From: Staphylococcus croceilyticus
GTDB taxonomy: Bacteria; Bacillota; Bacilli; Staphylococcales; Staphylococcaceae
Length of the DNA stretch: 56,398 bases
NCBI RefSeq assembly: GCF_002902575.1
Contig: NZ_PPRD01000009.1
Span: 1-56,398, forward strand
Direction of reading: 5' to 3'
Part shown: one piece after another, positions 31,802 through 41,908 of the stretch
Layout of the letters: the number at the start of each line of letters is the position of its first letter
Numbering within the stretch: the first letter of the stretch is position 1
Notes under the pieces: model-generated
Told to the model about the DNA's origin: nothing
Seen by the model: only the letters and a program-made list of their open reading frames with translations
Database searches by the model: none
Translations under genes and position numbers: made by a program

Positions 31802-32040
31802 ATGAACACCTCATTGTTTACTTATGTAATTAGAATAATCTTTTAATTAACCACGTGCAAGTTAATAAAAGATTACATTGTTATAACATGACTTAATTAT
31901 ATTAACATAACACAACATTTAGTGAAATTCAGATCCATGTCCATTTTTTTAATTTTTTTAAATGTTGCATTATATCCCTTATGACATTTCAAAACTACAA
32001 TAAGCTGATTTATACATATCTTTTTGTAAAAAATAGATAC
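31802..32040. other. secDF upstream region, no gene seen
   Basis: About 240 bp of very AT-rich DNA. It must contain the secDF promoter, for which AT-rich -10-like sequences exist (TATAAT near 31905, minus strand) without a convincing -35. GAGGTG precedes the secDF ATG. I see no open frame or structured element before the repeat at 32053. Confidence 0.5.
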
Positions 32041-32052
32041 GGAAATGTTGTA

Positions 32053-32246
32053 CATCGACGCCTGAGAGATATGAATTTATTGAGGTTCGTAAGTATTTAT
32101 ATACTTACGTAAGTAGTTCTAAGGTAGATTACGAAGTGTAGTTGTGAAGACTCCTAGGGAAGCAGTATATTTGATGAACCTAAGTGCTATGGCACTTAGG
32201 TAAGTAGTTCTAATGATTAAATCAAAGAACTGCTTTAGAGACAGCA
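32053..32246. repeat. Dispersed structured repeat, copy B
   Basis: The second copy of the family found at 15241-15665, here in plus orientation. It begins CGACGCCTGAG, then a palindrome CGTAAGTA/TACTTACG (32087-32110), tag AAGTAGTTCTAA (32111-32122), a 55-base unrelated middle, a second palindrome CCTAAGTGC/GCACTTAGG (32179-32200), the tag again (32202-32213), and an AAAGAACTGCTTTA tail (32224-32237). The STAR-like hairpins of copy A are absent. No coding potential is seen. Confidence 0.8.
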
Positions 32247-32317
32247 CCCCATGAATATGAAATAATTTAAACAAGTAAATATCTATCTTAGAACGTCTTT
32301 AATAAAAAACACAAAAA

Positions 32318-32351
32318 AATGCCCACAAAGTTTTTAACTTCGTGGGCATTT
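32318..32351 (-). terminator. Terminator after yajC
   Basis: AAATGCCCAC with its complement, extended by AAGT/ACTT beyond one mismatch, forms a strong hairpin followed on the minus strand by a T run. It ends the obg-pheB-ruvAB-queA-tgt-yajC operon. Confidence 0.9.
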
Positions 32352-32390
32352 CAAGTTATAAAGTAAGACTACTTTTTCAACGTATATTAA

Positions 32391-32651
32391 TTATGATGGA
32401 TCTACTTGTTTAATGGCTGGTTTTTCGAAAGTCATTTCTGTACCATGACCATTTACAGTAATTACTACAGTAGTTTCATCTACAGCTTTAACTGTACCTT
32501 TTAAACCACCAATTGTAGTAACACGTTGACCTGATTCAATTCGACTAATCATTTCACGATGTTCTTTCGCGCGTTTTTGTTGAGGTCGAATTAAAAAGAA
32601 ATAAAACACAATAATTAAAATTATTGGTAAAATCAATGCTGAAACGTTCAT
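32391..32651 (-). CDS. yajC: Preprotein translocase subunit YajC
   Basis: A small SecDF-associated membrane protein of 86 residues. One transmembrane helix spans about 5-22, followed by the conserved FLIRPQQKRAKEHREM segment and a soluble beta-rich domain with TTIGGLKGTV. It lies 15 bp after tgt. In many bacteria yajC adjoins secD and secF; here about 590 bp and a repeat separate them. Confidence 0.95.
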   Translation of the reverse strand: MNVSALILPIILIIVFYFFLIRPQQKRAKEHREMISRIESGQRVTTIGGLKGTVKAVDETTVVITVNGHGTEMTFEKPAIKQVDPS

Positions 32652-32666
32652 TATGTTTTCTCCTTA

Positions 32667-33821
<1,155 letters not shown>

Positions 33822-33824
33822 TCA

Positions 33825-34850
33825 TTATATAATTAACATTGCATCACCAAAGCTAAAGAATCTATACTCTAATTCTACAGCTTTATTATATGCATTTAAA
33901 ATATTTTTCTTGCTACTAAATGCTGATACAAGCATAACAAGCGTTGATTTAGGTAGATGGAAGTTAGTAATTAAACCATCTATTGCTTTATATTCGAAAC
34001 CAGGATAAATAAAAATATCCGTCCAACCGCTTACTGCTACAAATTGATCGTAATCACGACGAATTGTTTCTAACGTTCTAGTAGATGTAGTACCGACTGA
34101 AATAATTCGATGACCCTTAGCTTTAGTTTCATTTAGTAAATCAGCTGTTGCTTGTGTCATTTGATAATATTCACTATGCATTTCATGATCGTCAATATTT
34201 TCTACACTAACTGGTCTAAATGTACCTAATCCTACATGTAATGTAATAAAAGCAATATTAACACCTTTTGCTTTTATCTTTTGTAATAATTCATCAGTAA
34301 AATGTAAGCCAGCAGTCGGTGCAGCAGCAGAGCCACTTTCTTTCGCATAAACCGTTTGGTAGCGATCCGGATCATCTAAACGTTCTTTAATGTATGGTGG
34401 TAATGGCATTTCACCTAGTTCATCTAGACGTTCTTCTAAGATACCATCATAATGCAATCGCATAATGCGTCCACCTTGGTCTAACTCTTTAATACACTCA
34501 GCAACGATTTTACTATCACCGAAAGATAATTTATTTCCGACTTTGATTCGTTTGGCAGGTTTTAATAGCACTTCCCAATCATTATCTTCAATGCGCGTAA
34601 GCATTAACATTTCTACTTTGGCGCCAGTTTCTTCTTTGAGGCCAAATAAACGCGCTGGCATAACACGCGTATCATTTAACACAAGCGTATCACCCGCTTC
34701 AAAGTAATCAATGACATCTGTAAAATGCTTATGTTCCATTTCTCCAGATTCGCGTCCAAGTACTAATAAACGACTATGGTCTCTATCTTTTAATGGCGTT
34801 TGAGCAATTAACGATTCCGGCAAGTGATAATCAAATTCCTCAACATTCAT
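33825..34850 (-). CDS. queA: S-adenosylmethionine:tRNA ribosyltransferase-isomerase QueA
   Basis: QueA transfers the ribosyl part of SAM to preQ1-34 in tRNA, giving epoxyqueuosine, directly after Tgt. At 341 residues it is full length. Recognisable motifs include [15 protein letters not shown] near the start, [15 protein letters not shown] (about 54-68), [10 protein letters not shown] (about 176-185) and the C-terminal [16 protein letters not shown] (about 295-310). It lies between ruvB (10 bp) and tgt. Confidence 0.97.
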   Translation of the reverse strand: MNVEEFDYHLPESLIAQTPLKDRDHSRLLVLGRESGEMEHKHFTDVIDYFEAGDTLVLNDTRVMPARLFGLKEETGAKVEMLMLTRIEDNDWEVLLKPAKRIKVGNKLSFGDSKIVAECIKELDQGGRIMRLHYDGILEERLDELGEMPLPPYIKERLDDPDRYQTVYAKESGSAAAPTAGLHFTDELLQKIKAKGVNIAFITLHVGLGTFRPVSVENIDDHEMHSEYYQMTQATADLLNETKAKGHRIISVGTTSTRTLETIRRDYDQFVAVSGWTDIFIYPGFEYKAIDGLITNFHLPKSTLVMLVSAFSSKKNILNAYNKAVELEYRFFSFGDAMLII

Positions 34851-34860
34851 TTAAATTCCC

Positions 34861-35856
34861 TCATTCTTTTATATTTTTAAAATGTTCATACGCAAACGCC
34901 GTAGCTTTTCTTCCTCTCGGCGTACGTTCAATAAAGCCTTTTTGTATTAAAAATGGTTCATAAACATCTTCAATTGTTATACGTTCTTCACCAATTGATA
35001 CCGCAATCGTATCAAGACCTACAGGGCCTCCATTATATTGATTAATTATACAGTTCATCATTTTATGATCGATATAATCTAAACCTTCATCATCCACTTG
35101 TAAAAGTTGTAATGCTTGTTTAGTCGTTTCAATATAAATTTGTTCATCCTCATTCACTTGTTGGAAATCTCTGACCCTTTTCAATAGACGATTTGCAACA
35201 CGAGGAGTCCCACGAGAACGTTTAGCTAACTCGATTGCGCTTTCATCATCAATCTTGGTTCCTAAAACATCTGCAGTACGTATAATAATTTCTTTTAAAT
35301 CATTCTCATTATAATATTCAAGTCTGAGATGAACGCCAAAGCGATCCCTTAAAGGACCAGTTAAACTTCCTGCACGTGTAGTAGCGCCTACTAAAGTAAA
35401 TGGAGGTAAATCAATACGTATACTACGTGCTTCATCACCTTTACCAATAATAATATCTAAGAAGAAATCTTCCATAGCTGAGTATAGAACTTCTTCTACG
35501 ACACTACTTAAACGGTGTATCTCATCGATAAATAATACATCTCCTGGTTGTAAGCCTGATAATATAGCTGCTAAGTCGCCAGGTCTCTCTAATGAAGGTC
35601 CTGAAACAGTACGAATGTTAACTTCCATTTCATTAGCAATAATATTAGATAACGTCGTTTTACCTAATCCTGGGGGACCAAATAACAACACATGATCAAG
35701 CGGTTCTTCACGCAATTTAGCCGCCTTAATAAAGACTTCTAAGTTACTTTTAATAGAAGATTGGCCAATATATTGTTTTAATCTTGTTGGTCTTAATGAA
35801 TATTCAAAAGATGACTCATCATTGTGTAGAGATTGATCAACCATTCTATCATCCAT
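34861..35856 (-). CDS. ruvB: Holliday junction branch migration ATPase RuvB
   Basis: The AAA+ motor that drives branch migration of Holliday junctions with RuvA. The 331-residue protein has Walker A in GPPGLGKTT (about 61-69), Walker B in FIDEIHRL (about 110-117), an arginine finger region in [18 protein letters not shown] (about 155-172) and the C-terminal winged helix with RTPRGR. It is 53 bp after ruvA and 10 bp before queA. Confidence 0.97.
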   Translation of the reverse strand: MDDRMVDQSLHNDESSFEYSLRPTRLKQYIGQSSIKSNLEVFIKAAKLREEPLDHVLLFGPPGLGKTTLSNIIANEMEVNIRTVSGPSLERPGDLAAILSGLQPGDVLFIDEIHRLSSVVEEVLYSAMEDFFLDIIIGKGDEARSIRIDLPPFTLVGATTRAGSLTGPLRDRFGVHLRLEYYNENDLKEIIIRTADVLGTKIDDESAIELAKRSRGTPRVANRLLKRVRDFQQVNEDEQIYIETTKQALQLLQVDDEGLDYIDHKMMNCIINQYNGGPVGLDTIAVSIGEERITIEDVYEPFLIQKGFIERTPRGRKATAFAYEHFKNIKE

Positions 35857-35909
35857 ACTTATCTCCCCCAGCTGTTTTAAAATTATTCAAGTCTAATTAA
35901 CTTCGTAAT

Positions 35910-36515
35910 CTATGACACTAAAGTTCTTAAACCGATTTTAACCGCTTCATCCACGGATTCAACATTTTCTTTATTAAGCACTTTTTCTACCTTCGCTAAT
36001 TCTCTCTTAGAATAGCCTAATGCTTCAAGTGCTAGTAAAGCTTCTTTAATTACATTTTCATTTACTGATGCTTGACCATCAATTTGGAATAGAGTTTCAC
36101 TCGTTTCCTCAGTGATTTGAACTTTGCCTTTTAAGTCCAACACAATTTGGCGTGCCGTTTTCTTCCCAATACCAGGAAACTTTGTTAAATACGCATCGTT
36201 TTCATTTTCAATAGCGCGTTTGACTTCATTTGGTGTACTTGTAGCCAAGATAGCTAGTGCTGATTTAGGTCCTATCCCTGTCACCTTAATCAAACTTAAA
36301 AACATATCCTTTTCTTCTTCACTAATAAAGCCATATAACAATTGGGCATCTTCTCTAACGATTAATGAAGTATAGATAGTCGCTTCTTTGTTTAAATATT
36401 TTTGAAAACGATAGGAATTCGGCGTTTGTATTTCATAACCAATTCCACTAGTTGTTTCAATGACAACATGTGTAGGAAATAGTTGTGTTAATTGTCCTTT
36501 AATATAAGCGTACAT
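35910..36515 (-). CDS. ruvA: Holliday junction DNA-binding protein RuvA
   Basis: RuvA binds four-way junctions as a tetramer and recruits RuvB. The 201-residue protein has the N-terminal OB fold (1-62), two helix-hairpin-helix motifs ([13 protein letters not shown] about 73-85, [13 protein letters not shown] about 108-120) and the flexible linker to domain III (about 145-201) that contacts RuvB. No ruvC is expected in this phylum; RecU serves instead. Confidence 0.96.
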   Translation of the reverse strand: MYAYIKGQLTQLFPTHVVIETTSGIGYEIQTPNSYRFQKYLNKEATIYTSLIVREDAQLLYGFISEEEKDMFLSLIKVTGIGPKSALAILATSTPNEVKRAIENENDAYLTKFPGIGKKTARQIVLDLKGKVQITEETSETLFQIDGQASVNENVIKEALLALEALGYSKRELAKVEKVLNKENVESVDEAVKIGLRTLVS

Positions 36516-36527
36516 TTTTGACCTTCC

Positions 36528-36983
36528 TTACATACTCATACTGATTAGTTCTACTTTAGAAACGTGTTCAATATCTCGTAGTGCGATAATAATTTCATCG
36601 ATAGATTTCGCAGTATCTTTCGCACTTAAAGACAACGTAATAGTAGCTTTATCTTCCATCGGCACACTTTGGTGAATAGTGAGTACAGACAATTCTAATT
36701 TAGAAACTGTATTTAACACTTGTGCAAGCATACCCACAATATCATTTACGTATAAGATAAGCGTAAATTCTCGATGTTCTAGCATTTTCTCATCCACCGG
36801 AAAGATAGTTTCTCGGTATTTATAAAATGCACTTCGTGATAAATCAAATTGTTTTACTGCTTCAAAAATGGACAAATTAGGATTATTTTTTAAAGCATCT
36901 TTAATTTTTAAAGTTTTCACAACAGATTCTGGTAACACATCTTCGCGTATTAAATAAAACTTTTTATAATCTTTATTGTCCAC
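36528..36983 (-). CDS. pheB: ACT domain protein (PheB-like)
   Basis: A 151-residue protein with an N-terminal helical region resembling a helix-turn-helix (about 15-60, with FEAVKQFDLSRSAFYKYRETIFP) and a C-terminal ACT domain (about 70-150, FTLILYVNDIVGMLAQVLNTVSK). Orthologues next to obg are named PheB in Bacillus, historically linked to phenylalanine metabolism, but there is no enzyme domain here. The ACT domain suggests amino-acid sensing and the N-terminus DNA or partner binding. It lies 11 bp after obg and 12 bp before ruvA. Confidence 0.87.
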   Translation of the reverse strand: MDNKDYKKFYLIREDVLPESVVKTLKIKDALKNNPNLSIFEAVKQFDLSRSAFYKYRETIFPVDEKMLEHREFTLILYVNDIVGMLAQVLNTVSKLELSVLTIHQSVPMEDKATITLSLSAKDTAKSIDEIIIALRDIEHVSKVELISMSM

Positions 36984-36994
36984 TTAAAGCACTC

Positions 36995-38287
36995 CTATTC
37001 TATAAATTCAAACTCCCCGCCTAAGATTCTTACGATATCGCCATTGCTACACCCACGTTCTCTTAAGGCATCATCTATACCCATTGAACGCATTTGTCTT
37101 GCAAATCGTCTTACGGCTGGATCACTGTTAAAGTCTGTCATCTTGAACATACGTTCAATTGCATTACCACTTACTACATAAGCACCATCATCGTCTCTTG
37201 TAATAGTAAATTTATCTTGAGATGGCGTATGTTTGTAAAGAACACGGTTAATACCTGCATCTTCGTCTTCATCTACACTAAAGTCAATGTCTTTAACTTC
37301 TTCTAATTTATCAGCAATAGTATATAATAATTGATCGATATTATCTCTAGTAATAGTAGACACAGGAACAATCGTCACGTCTTCTCCTACTTCTTCTTTG
37401 AAAAGCGCTAAATTATCTTCTGCCTCAGGTATATCCATTTTATTGGCTACAATAATTTGAGGTCTATCTTCTAATCTCTGTTTATAATTAACTAATTCTT
37501 TATTAATGATTTGGTAATCATCATAAGGATCACGACCTTCTGAGCCGCTCATATCTATCATGTGAACAATTACTTTTGTACGTTCTACATGTCGTAAGAA
37601 TTGATGACCTAAACCAACGCCGTCCGATGCACCTTCAATTAAACCAGGTAAATCAGCCATAACAAAACTTCTACTGTCTGGTGTAGAAACTACGCCTAAG
37701 TTAGGCTTGATTGTAGTAAAATGATAAGCACCAATTTTCGGTTTAGCTTTTGATACGATTGATAATAACGTTGATTTACCAACGCTTGGGAAACCAACTA
37801 AGCCGACATCCGCTAATAATTTAAGTTCTAAAGTAACATCTAATTCTTCCCCTGGTTCACCATTTTCACTGAAATCTGGTGCAGGATTTCTAGGCGTTGC
37901 GAAACGTGAATTACCACGTCCACCTCTACCACCTTTAGCAATAACTGCTCTTTGTCCATCTTCAACCAAGTCTGCTAAAACTTCGTCAGTGTCTACACTT
38001 TTAATAATTGTACCAGGTGGCACTTTTAAGACTAAGTCTTCAGCATTTTTACCATGCATATTACTACTTTGTCCATTTTCACCTTTTTTCGCTTTAAAGT
38101 GACGTTGATATCTAAAGTCTAATAACGTTCTTAATCCTTCATCCACTTCAAATACTACAGAAGCACCTTTGCCTCCATCGCCACCTGCTGGACCTCCAAA
38201 AGGTACATATTTCTCTCTACGATATGCTGTGATACCATTACCTCCATCACCAGCTTTAAGAGATATTTTAACTTGATCGACAAACAT
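36995..38287 (-). CDS. obg: GTPase Obg
   Basis: Obg is an essential ribosome-associated GTPase involved in 50S assembly and stress signalling; it also binds ppGpp. The 430-residue protein has the glycine-rich Obg fold (1-157, [29 protein letters not shown] region), the G domain with G1 GFPSVGKST (about 165-173), G3 DLPGLIEGA and G4 NKMD, and a C-terminal OCT domain (about 345-430). The ATG at 38287 is preferred; the upstream GTG at 38296 lies inside the AGAGGTG ribosome site. It heads the long obg-yajC operon and so links ribosome assembly with recombination and queuosine genes. Confidence 0.96.
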   Translation of the reverse strand: MFVDQVKISLKAGDGGNGITAYRREKYVPFGGPAGGDGGKGASVVFEVDEGLRTLLDFRYQRHFKAKKGENGQSSNMHGKNAEDLVLKVPPGTIIKSVDTDEVLADLVEDGQRAVIAKGGRGGRGNSRFATPRNPAPDFSENGEPGEELDVTLELKLLADVGLVGFPSVGKSTLLSIVSKAKPKIGAYHFTTIKPNLGVVSTPDSRSFVMADLPGLIEGASDGVGLGHQFLRHVERTKVIVHMIDMSGSEGRDPYDDYQIINKELVNYKQRLEDRPQIIVANKMDIPEAEDNLALFKEEVGEDVTIVPVSTITRDNIDQLLYTIADKLEEVKDIDFSVDEDEDAGINRVLYKHTPSQDKFTITRDDDGAYVVSGNAIERMFKMTDFNSDPAVRRFARQMRSMGIDDALRERGCSNGDIVRILGGEFEFIE

Positions 38288-38385
38288 ATATCTCACCTCT
38301 TTTACATTTAATTCATCAATGACAATATTATATCATTAAGTATAAAATTCATATAAATAAACAAATTGTATTTTAAACAAAATAA

Positions 38386-38413
38386 AACACCAGAAGCATT
38401 CACTTCTGGTGTT
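38386..38413 (-). terminator. Terminator after rpmA
   Basis: An 11-bp perfect stem, AACACCAGAAG with its complement, and a 6-base loop, followed on the minus strand by TTATTTTG. It separates rplU-prp-rpmA from obg, which must have its own promoter in 38288-38385, where a TATAAT occurs near 38328. Confidence 0.85.
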
Positions 38414-38425
38414 AACTAGACAAAA

Positions 38426-38710
38426 TTATTCAGCAACTGTGTATACAGAAACTTGTTTTTTGTCGCGACCTTTACGTTCGAAACGAACTACGCCGTCGAT
38501 TTTAGCGAATAATGTATCATCGCCACCACGACCTACATTTTCACCAGGATAAATTTTAGTACCACGTTGACGATATAAGATTGAACCGCCAGTAACGTAT
38601 TGACCGTCAGCACGTTTAGCACCTAAACGTTTTGATTCTGAGTCACGTCCGTTTTTTGTAGAACTTACCCCTTTTTTAGATGCGAAGAATTGTAAGTTTA
38701 ATTTTAACAT
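38426..38710 (-). CDS. rpmA: 50S ribosomal protein L27 with cleavable N-terminus
   Basis: L27 reaches the peptidyl transferase centre with its N-terminal tail. The 94-residue precursor starts [14 protein letters not shown]: the first nine residues form the Firmicute extension that the protease Prp removes between Phe9 and Ala10, exposing the conserved ASKKG end. I chose the ATG at 38710, since the upstream in-frame GTG at 38725 lies in the GTGAGGTG ribosome site. It follows prp by 11 bp. Confidence 0.97.
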   Translation of the reverse strand: MLKLNLQFFASKKGVSSTKNGRDSESKRLGAKRADGQYVTGGSILYRQRGTKIYPGENVGRGGDDTLFAKIDGVVRFERKGRDKKQVSVYTVAE

Positions 38711-38721
38711 CGGGATACACC

Positions 38722-39042
38722 TCACTTGTATTTTAATCTGATATTTTCATTATATTCATCTTCAATAGTTTGTAAAGAAACTAACATCGCTTGAAGGATG
38801 AGTTGTGCTTGTTCATTATTCGTATCTACACTTCTAATATGAAAATGACCACCGTCATCTTCATAATCAATGTCAGGCTTTTCCGAAGTTAAACCTAAGA
38901 TAGCATTAACGCTACCAAATAACACTGCTGAAGCACCTGCACAAACAATGTCATGACCATATTCGCCATGATTAGCATGTCCATCCATTATAACATCCGT
39001 TACCTTACCATCTTCATTTATTGAAACATCAACAGTAATCAT
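38722..39042 (-). CDS. prp: Ribosomal-processing cysteine protease Prp
   Basis: Prp (formerly YsxB, DUF464) cleaves the N-terminal extension of L27, an essential step in S. aureus. The 106-residue protein carries the catalytic pair at His22 (DGHANHG) and Cys34 (DIVCAGAS), the same positions as in S. aureus Prp. It sits between rplU and its substrate gene rpmA, 5 bp after rplU, as throughout Firmicutes with extended L27. Confidence 0.95.
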   Translation of the reverse strand: MITVDVSINEDGKVTDVIMDGHANHGEYGHDIVCAGASAVLFGSVNAILGLTSEKPDIDYEDDGGHFHIRSVDTNNEQAQLILQAMLVSLQTIEDEYNENIRLKYK

Positions 39043-39047
39043 AAGGA

Positions 39048-39356
39048 TTAAGCGTTGATTTTATCAATAGTTAATTTAGTGTAAGGTTGACGATGTCCTT
39101 TTTTACGTTTAGAGTCTTTACGGCGTCTATAAGTGAAAACAGTAATTTTTTTACCGCGTCCTTGTTTATTAACTGTAGCAGTTACAGTAGCACCTTCAAC
39201 TGTTGGCGCACCAACTTTAACTGAATCGCCACCTACAAATAAAACTTTATCAAATGTGAATGAATCACCTTCATTAACATCTAATTTTTCAACGAAGATT
39301 TCTTGACCTTCTTCTACTTTAATTTGTTTACCGCCTGTTTCGATAATAGCAAACAT
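39048..39356 (-). CDS. rplU: 50S ribosomal protein L21
   Basis: L21 binds 23S rRNA near L20. The 102-residue protein begins [17 protein letters not shown] and ends with the basic [22 protein letters not shown] segment that contacts RNA. The ATG at 39356 has AGGAGGTG seven bases before it, so the three-codon longer frame is rejected. It is the first gene of rplU-prp-rpmA and is preceded by a structured leader. Confidence 0.97.
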   Translation of the reverse strand: MFAIIETGGKQIKVEEGQEIFVEKLDVNEGDSFTFDKVLFVGGDSVKVGAPTVEGATVTATVNKQGRGKKITVFTYRRRKDSKRKKGHRQPYTKLTIDKINA

Positions 39357-39365
39357 ACTTTGCAC

Positions 39366-39462
39366 CTCCTATATTATAAGTCACGCCATATACAGGTGAC
39401 TCGTTAAATAAGTACTTAAACCTGTATGCGAGCGGTTGTATGTAGCTATAAAACTACTCAAC
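39366..39462 (-). promoter_or_regulatory. L21 leader (ribosomal protein autoregulation element)
   Basis: The roughly 100-nt 5' leader contains CATACAGGTT (39414-39423) and CACCTGTATATGG (39391-39403, both minus strand), whose ACAGGT and ACCTGT parts pair, just upstream of the ribosome binding site. Its position and this pairing fit the L21 leader family known from Bacillales, presumed to bind L21 or L27 and repress the operon. A search with the Rfam L21_leader model would confirm it. Confidence 0.65.
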
Positions 39463-39468
39463 TACTGC

Positions 39469-39497
39469 ATCTTACCATTCCTATATCTTACTGTCAA
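39469..39497 (-). promoter_or_regulatory. Promoter of rplU-prp-rpmA
   Basis: TTGACA (39492-39497), a 17-bp spacer and TAAGAT (39469-39474). The -35 lies inside the final codons of mreD, so the ribosomal operon is transcribed independently of mreCD. Confidence 0.75.
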
Positions 39498-40002
39498 TCT
39501 TGTTTTGAGTTTTTTTGAAAATTTTAATTAAAATCGGATAAAGTATGATGAGTAGTATGCTATTAAGTATTATTGTTGGTATTAATCGCAATAATAAGAA
39601 AGGTACAATATCAAATTCAACAAATCCAATAATTGCATAAATAAGAGCAACATAAATTTCAAATAATATCACAGCACATATATTAAAGATAAATATCATA
39701 GTATAATCACGATAAAAAACTTTGATAAACTTATCAAAAAGTAAAGTTATTCCTACATATCCAAACATATACAGCCCATATATACTACCTAAATAAATAT
39801 CTGTAATAATTCCTAAAAATGCACCAAGTAATAAGGCAACGCCCAAACCACGATATATAGTTAATAATAATATGAACATTAGCGTTAAATGTGGCACAAA
39901 GATTAATTCCACATTCCCTATATGCATTGGAATGACTAGACCAATGATAGTGTCTAAATAGAAGAGTATAACGCTAATGATTAAATAGGATATCACTCTC
40001 AT
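39481..40002 (-). CDS. mreD: Rod shape-determining protein MreD
   Basis: A 173-residue integral membrane protein with about five to six hydrophobic helices and the 'YGLYMFGYVGITLL' region near 75-88. MreD works with MreC in the elongation machinery that guides lateral wall synthesis; cocci such as staphylococci keep mreCD but lack mreB, and the proteins have a role at the septum or lateral wall. Start and stop fit with mreC by 2 bp. The lysine-rich end (about 160-173) is cytoplasmic. Confidence 0.93.
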   Translation of the reverse strand: MRVISYLIISVILFYLDTIIGLVIPMHIGNVELIFVPHLTLMFILLLTIYRGLGVALLLGAFLGIITDIYLGSIYGLYMFGYVGITLLFDKFIKVFYRDYTMIFIFNICAVILFEIYVALIYAIIGFVEFDIVPFLLLRLIPTIILNSILLIILYPILIKIFKKTQNKIDSKI

Positions 40003-40004
40003 TA

Positions 40005-40838
40005 TTACTCCCTACTTTCTTCAGAGACCGTTTTCGCATCCCTCTTAGCGATATACACGTGATTAATTTGAGATAAATTGGCGCCTGTTTTAACTCTTAC
40101 TTCTTTAGCTAAACCATATTCATCATTTTCAACCTTAGTAACTTCACCTATGTATAAATCACTTGGTAACTGATCAGCTAATCCACTAGTAACAACCTTA
40201 TCACCTTTAGAAATTTTTTCTTTATTATTAATGTTACTAATAATAAGTTCTTGGCTTTTTTTGTCAAAATGATCAATTAAACCAAATACATTACTTGAGC
40301 CATGTTGAATATTAACTGATAATTTACCAGTTCTCGTATTCGTAGATATTAAGTCTACTTGTGAAGAAAATTGATTAACTTTAGTTACTCTGCCGATTAA
40401 TCCATCAGCTGTCATGACAGCCATGTTATTTCCTACACCAGCTTTTTTACCCTTATCTATAATTACTGTATTCATCCATTGATCGGGATTACGAGCAATA
40501 ACGGCTCCTGATATTGCATCATATTTAGAAACGTCACTCATATGTAATTCTTTTTTTAAGTCTTTATTTTCCGCTTCTAATTTCTCATTCTTAGCTTCTA
40601 ATTCTTTAATTTTTTTATTGTCAGTTGATTTAGATGAGCTAAAAATATTATTTATTGCTCCAGTCACAAAATTAACGGGATAACTAATAACTCTTTGTCC
40701 AAATGAAACAGAATCCCCCACATATTGCTCCGGAGGTGATTGAGTTTGTGATCGAATGGACAAACCAATCAGTGCAATAAAAACTATTATTGCACAAAAA
40801 ACAACAATCAACTTGTTATTTTTAAAAAACTTTTGCAC
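40005..40838 (-). CDS. mreC: Rod shape-determining protein MreC
   Basis: MreC is an extracytoplasmic scaffold that interacts with PBPs and MreD. The 277-residue protein has one N-terminal transmembrane helix (about 8-27), a coiled coil rich in Lys/Glu/Leu (about 72-98) and the beta-barrel C-terminal domain with NTRTGKLSVNIQ. The start codon is GTG, with GAGGTG six bases upstream. It is followed directly by mreD. No mreB is present in the window. Confidence 0.93.
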   Translation of the reverse strand: MQKFFKNNKLIVVFCAIIVFIALIGLSIRSQTQSPPEQYVGDSVSFGQRVISYPVNFVTGAINNIFSSSKSTDNKKIKELEAKNEKLEAENKDLKKELHMSDVSKYDAISGAVIARNPDQWMNTVIIDKGKKAGVGNNMAVMTADGLIGRVTKVNQFSSQVDLISTNTRTGKLSVNIQHGSSNVFGLIDHFDKKSQELIISNINNKEKISKGDKVVTSGLADQLPSDLYIGEVTKVENDEYGLAKEVRVKTGANLSQINHVYIAKRDAKTVSEESRE

Positions 40839-40958
40839 TCACAACACCTCTACAATTGTTATTTAAATTGTCCTTTACTATTTTATATTACTCTATAATC
40901 TAAATAAAGCACTAAATACTTTCCTTTTAAGCTTTCTTCCTTTAAATATAAAAAAAGA

Positions 40959-41023
40959 GATTTGAAATCTTGTGCTTAAAACACCTTCAAATCAGTGTAT
41001 GAAGCATTTCAATTTCAAATCTC
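40959..41023 (-). terminator. Long-armed terminator after the 43-codon gene
   Basis: GAGATTTGAAAT pairs with ATTTCAAATCTC across a 41-base interior that can form a small second stem, followed on the minus strand by TTTTTTTATATTT. It separates the 43-codon gene from mreC, whose promoter must lie in 40839-40958. Confidence 0.8.
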
Positions 41024-41042
41024 AATACTCATTATCAAATTA

Positions 41043-41174
41043 TTATTTTTCTTTATCAGTATTTTCCTTTTTTTCATCTTCGCTATAAAGCGTTTCATCT
41101 TTTCGCCACTTAGCGAATAAGTTTTGAGCTTTGGCTTGTTCATTAGCTTGTTTTTCTTTAGATTGTTCTGACAT
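41043..41174 (-). CDS. Small hydrophilic protein of unknown function
   Basis: A 43-residue lysine- and glutamate-rich protein: MSEQSKEKQANEQAKAQN, then LFAKWRKDETLYSED and an acidic/basic tail. It has no hydrophobic segment or cysteine. Support for it being real comes from the sigma-A-like promoter (41212-41240), a ribosome site AAAGGTTGG before the ATG and a dedicated terminator. It is too short to appear in many annotations. I do not recognise a family and assign no function. A structured RNA with a coincidental frame is the alternative. Confidence 0.65.
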   Translation of the reverse strand: MSEQSKEKQANEQAKAQNLFAKWRKDETLYSEDEKKENTDKEK

Positions 41175-41211
41175 TAATCACACCAACCTTTGAATTTTTA
41201 TCTCTAATAGA

Positions 41212-41240
41212 ACTGTAACGCATTTAATTTTTCTTTTCAA
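41212..41240 (-). promoter_or_regulatory. Promoter of the 43-codon gene
   Basis: TTGAAA (41235-41240), a 17-bp spacer and TACAGT (41212-41217) on the minus strand. The predicted start is about 30 bases before the ATG. Confidence 0.6.
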
Positions 41241-41265
41241 ATAGTTAAATTATACGCGCTATCAA

Positions 41266-41736
41266 TTAATAAGCACTCGGTGGCTTAAGCTCAATACTTT
41301 GTCCCATGCGATTTAAATCTTGTTCCATTTCGATTTCAGTACTATAAACTCTCATTGAGTCACTACCAAATTTATAAAGGATAAACTTATCTTCTTTTTG
41401 ACCTGCAATATAATTGTCGTTATATCCCATTCTTCCAAGACCTGAGACGGCCATAAATTCATTTTTATCAATTAATTTGAAGACATTTCTCACTTGACTA
41501 GGCGGAATATTTTCTAATAAGTCGTTATCCTCAAGTACATAATGTTTGCCATTTGTAGGATATTGATTATCACTTTGATTATAACTCTCACTTACTGACG
41601 CATTATTAGGAGGATGGTTCATAGGATTCCATTCTTGTTCTCTTAAAAAAGGAGCATATTTCAATGCAATATAGACGACACAAATAATGGCTATAACTGC
41701 AACAATATTTTTGATGAGACTTAGAATAAATCGCAT
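41266..41736 (-). CDS. DUF4930-like single-pass membrane protein
   Basis: A 156-residue protein with an N-terminal transmembrane helix (about 5-27, IKNIVAVIAIICVVYIALKY) and a soluble part that would lie outside the cell. The soluble part contains DLLENIPPSQVRNVFKLIDK near 72-91 and a beta-rich VSGLGRMGYNDNYIAG segment. It is a staphylococcal protein type that I believe matches DUF4930, a family without known function, from its length and position between mreC and radC. No lipoprotein cysteine box is present. It has no operon partner. Confidence 0.7.
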   Translation of the reverse strand: MRFILSLIKNIVAVIAIICVVYIALKYAPFLREQEWNPMNHPPNNASVSESYNQSDNQYPTNGKHYVLEDNDLLENIPPSQVRNVFKLIDKNEFMAVSGLGRMGYNDNYIAGQKEDKFILYKFGSDSMRVYSTEIEMEQDLNRMGQSIELKPPSAY

Positions 41737-41852
41737 TACTTTCCCTCCTAATTAAATCCTAATTAGTATAAATAAATCTTAATTATTGTTCATCAGTCTT
41801 AGGTACTAGAAAGCCTATTACCTAAAGTATGATATGTTTTTATGCTAAAATG

Positions 41853-41878
41853 AATTACAATAATATTATGTTGTAATT
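41853..41878. promoter_or_regulatory. Dyad in divergent intergenic region
   Basis: A perfect inverted repeat, AATTACAA-N10-TTGTAATT, between the divergent DUF4930-like gene and the 59-residue membrane protein gene. It overlaps a possible minus-strand promoter (TTGTCA at 41878-41883 and TGTAAT at 41854-41859) and lies just after an extended -10 (TGCTAAAAT, 41843-41851) on the plus strand. It may be an operator; the regulator is not known. Confidence 0.5.
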
Positions 41879-41908
41879 GACAAACTTTTTTAAGTGAGGA
41901 GTGTGAAT

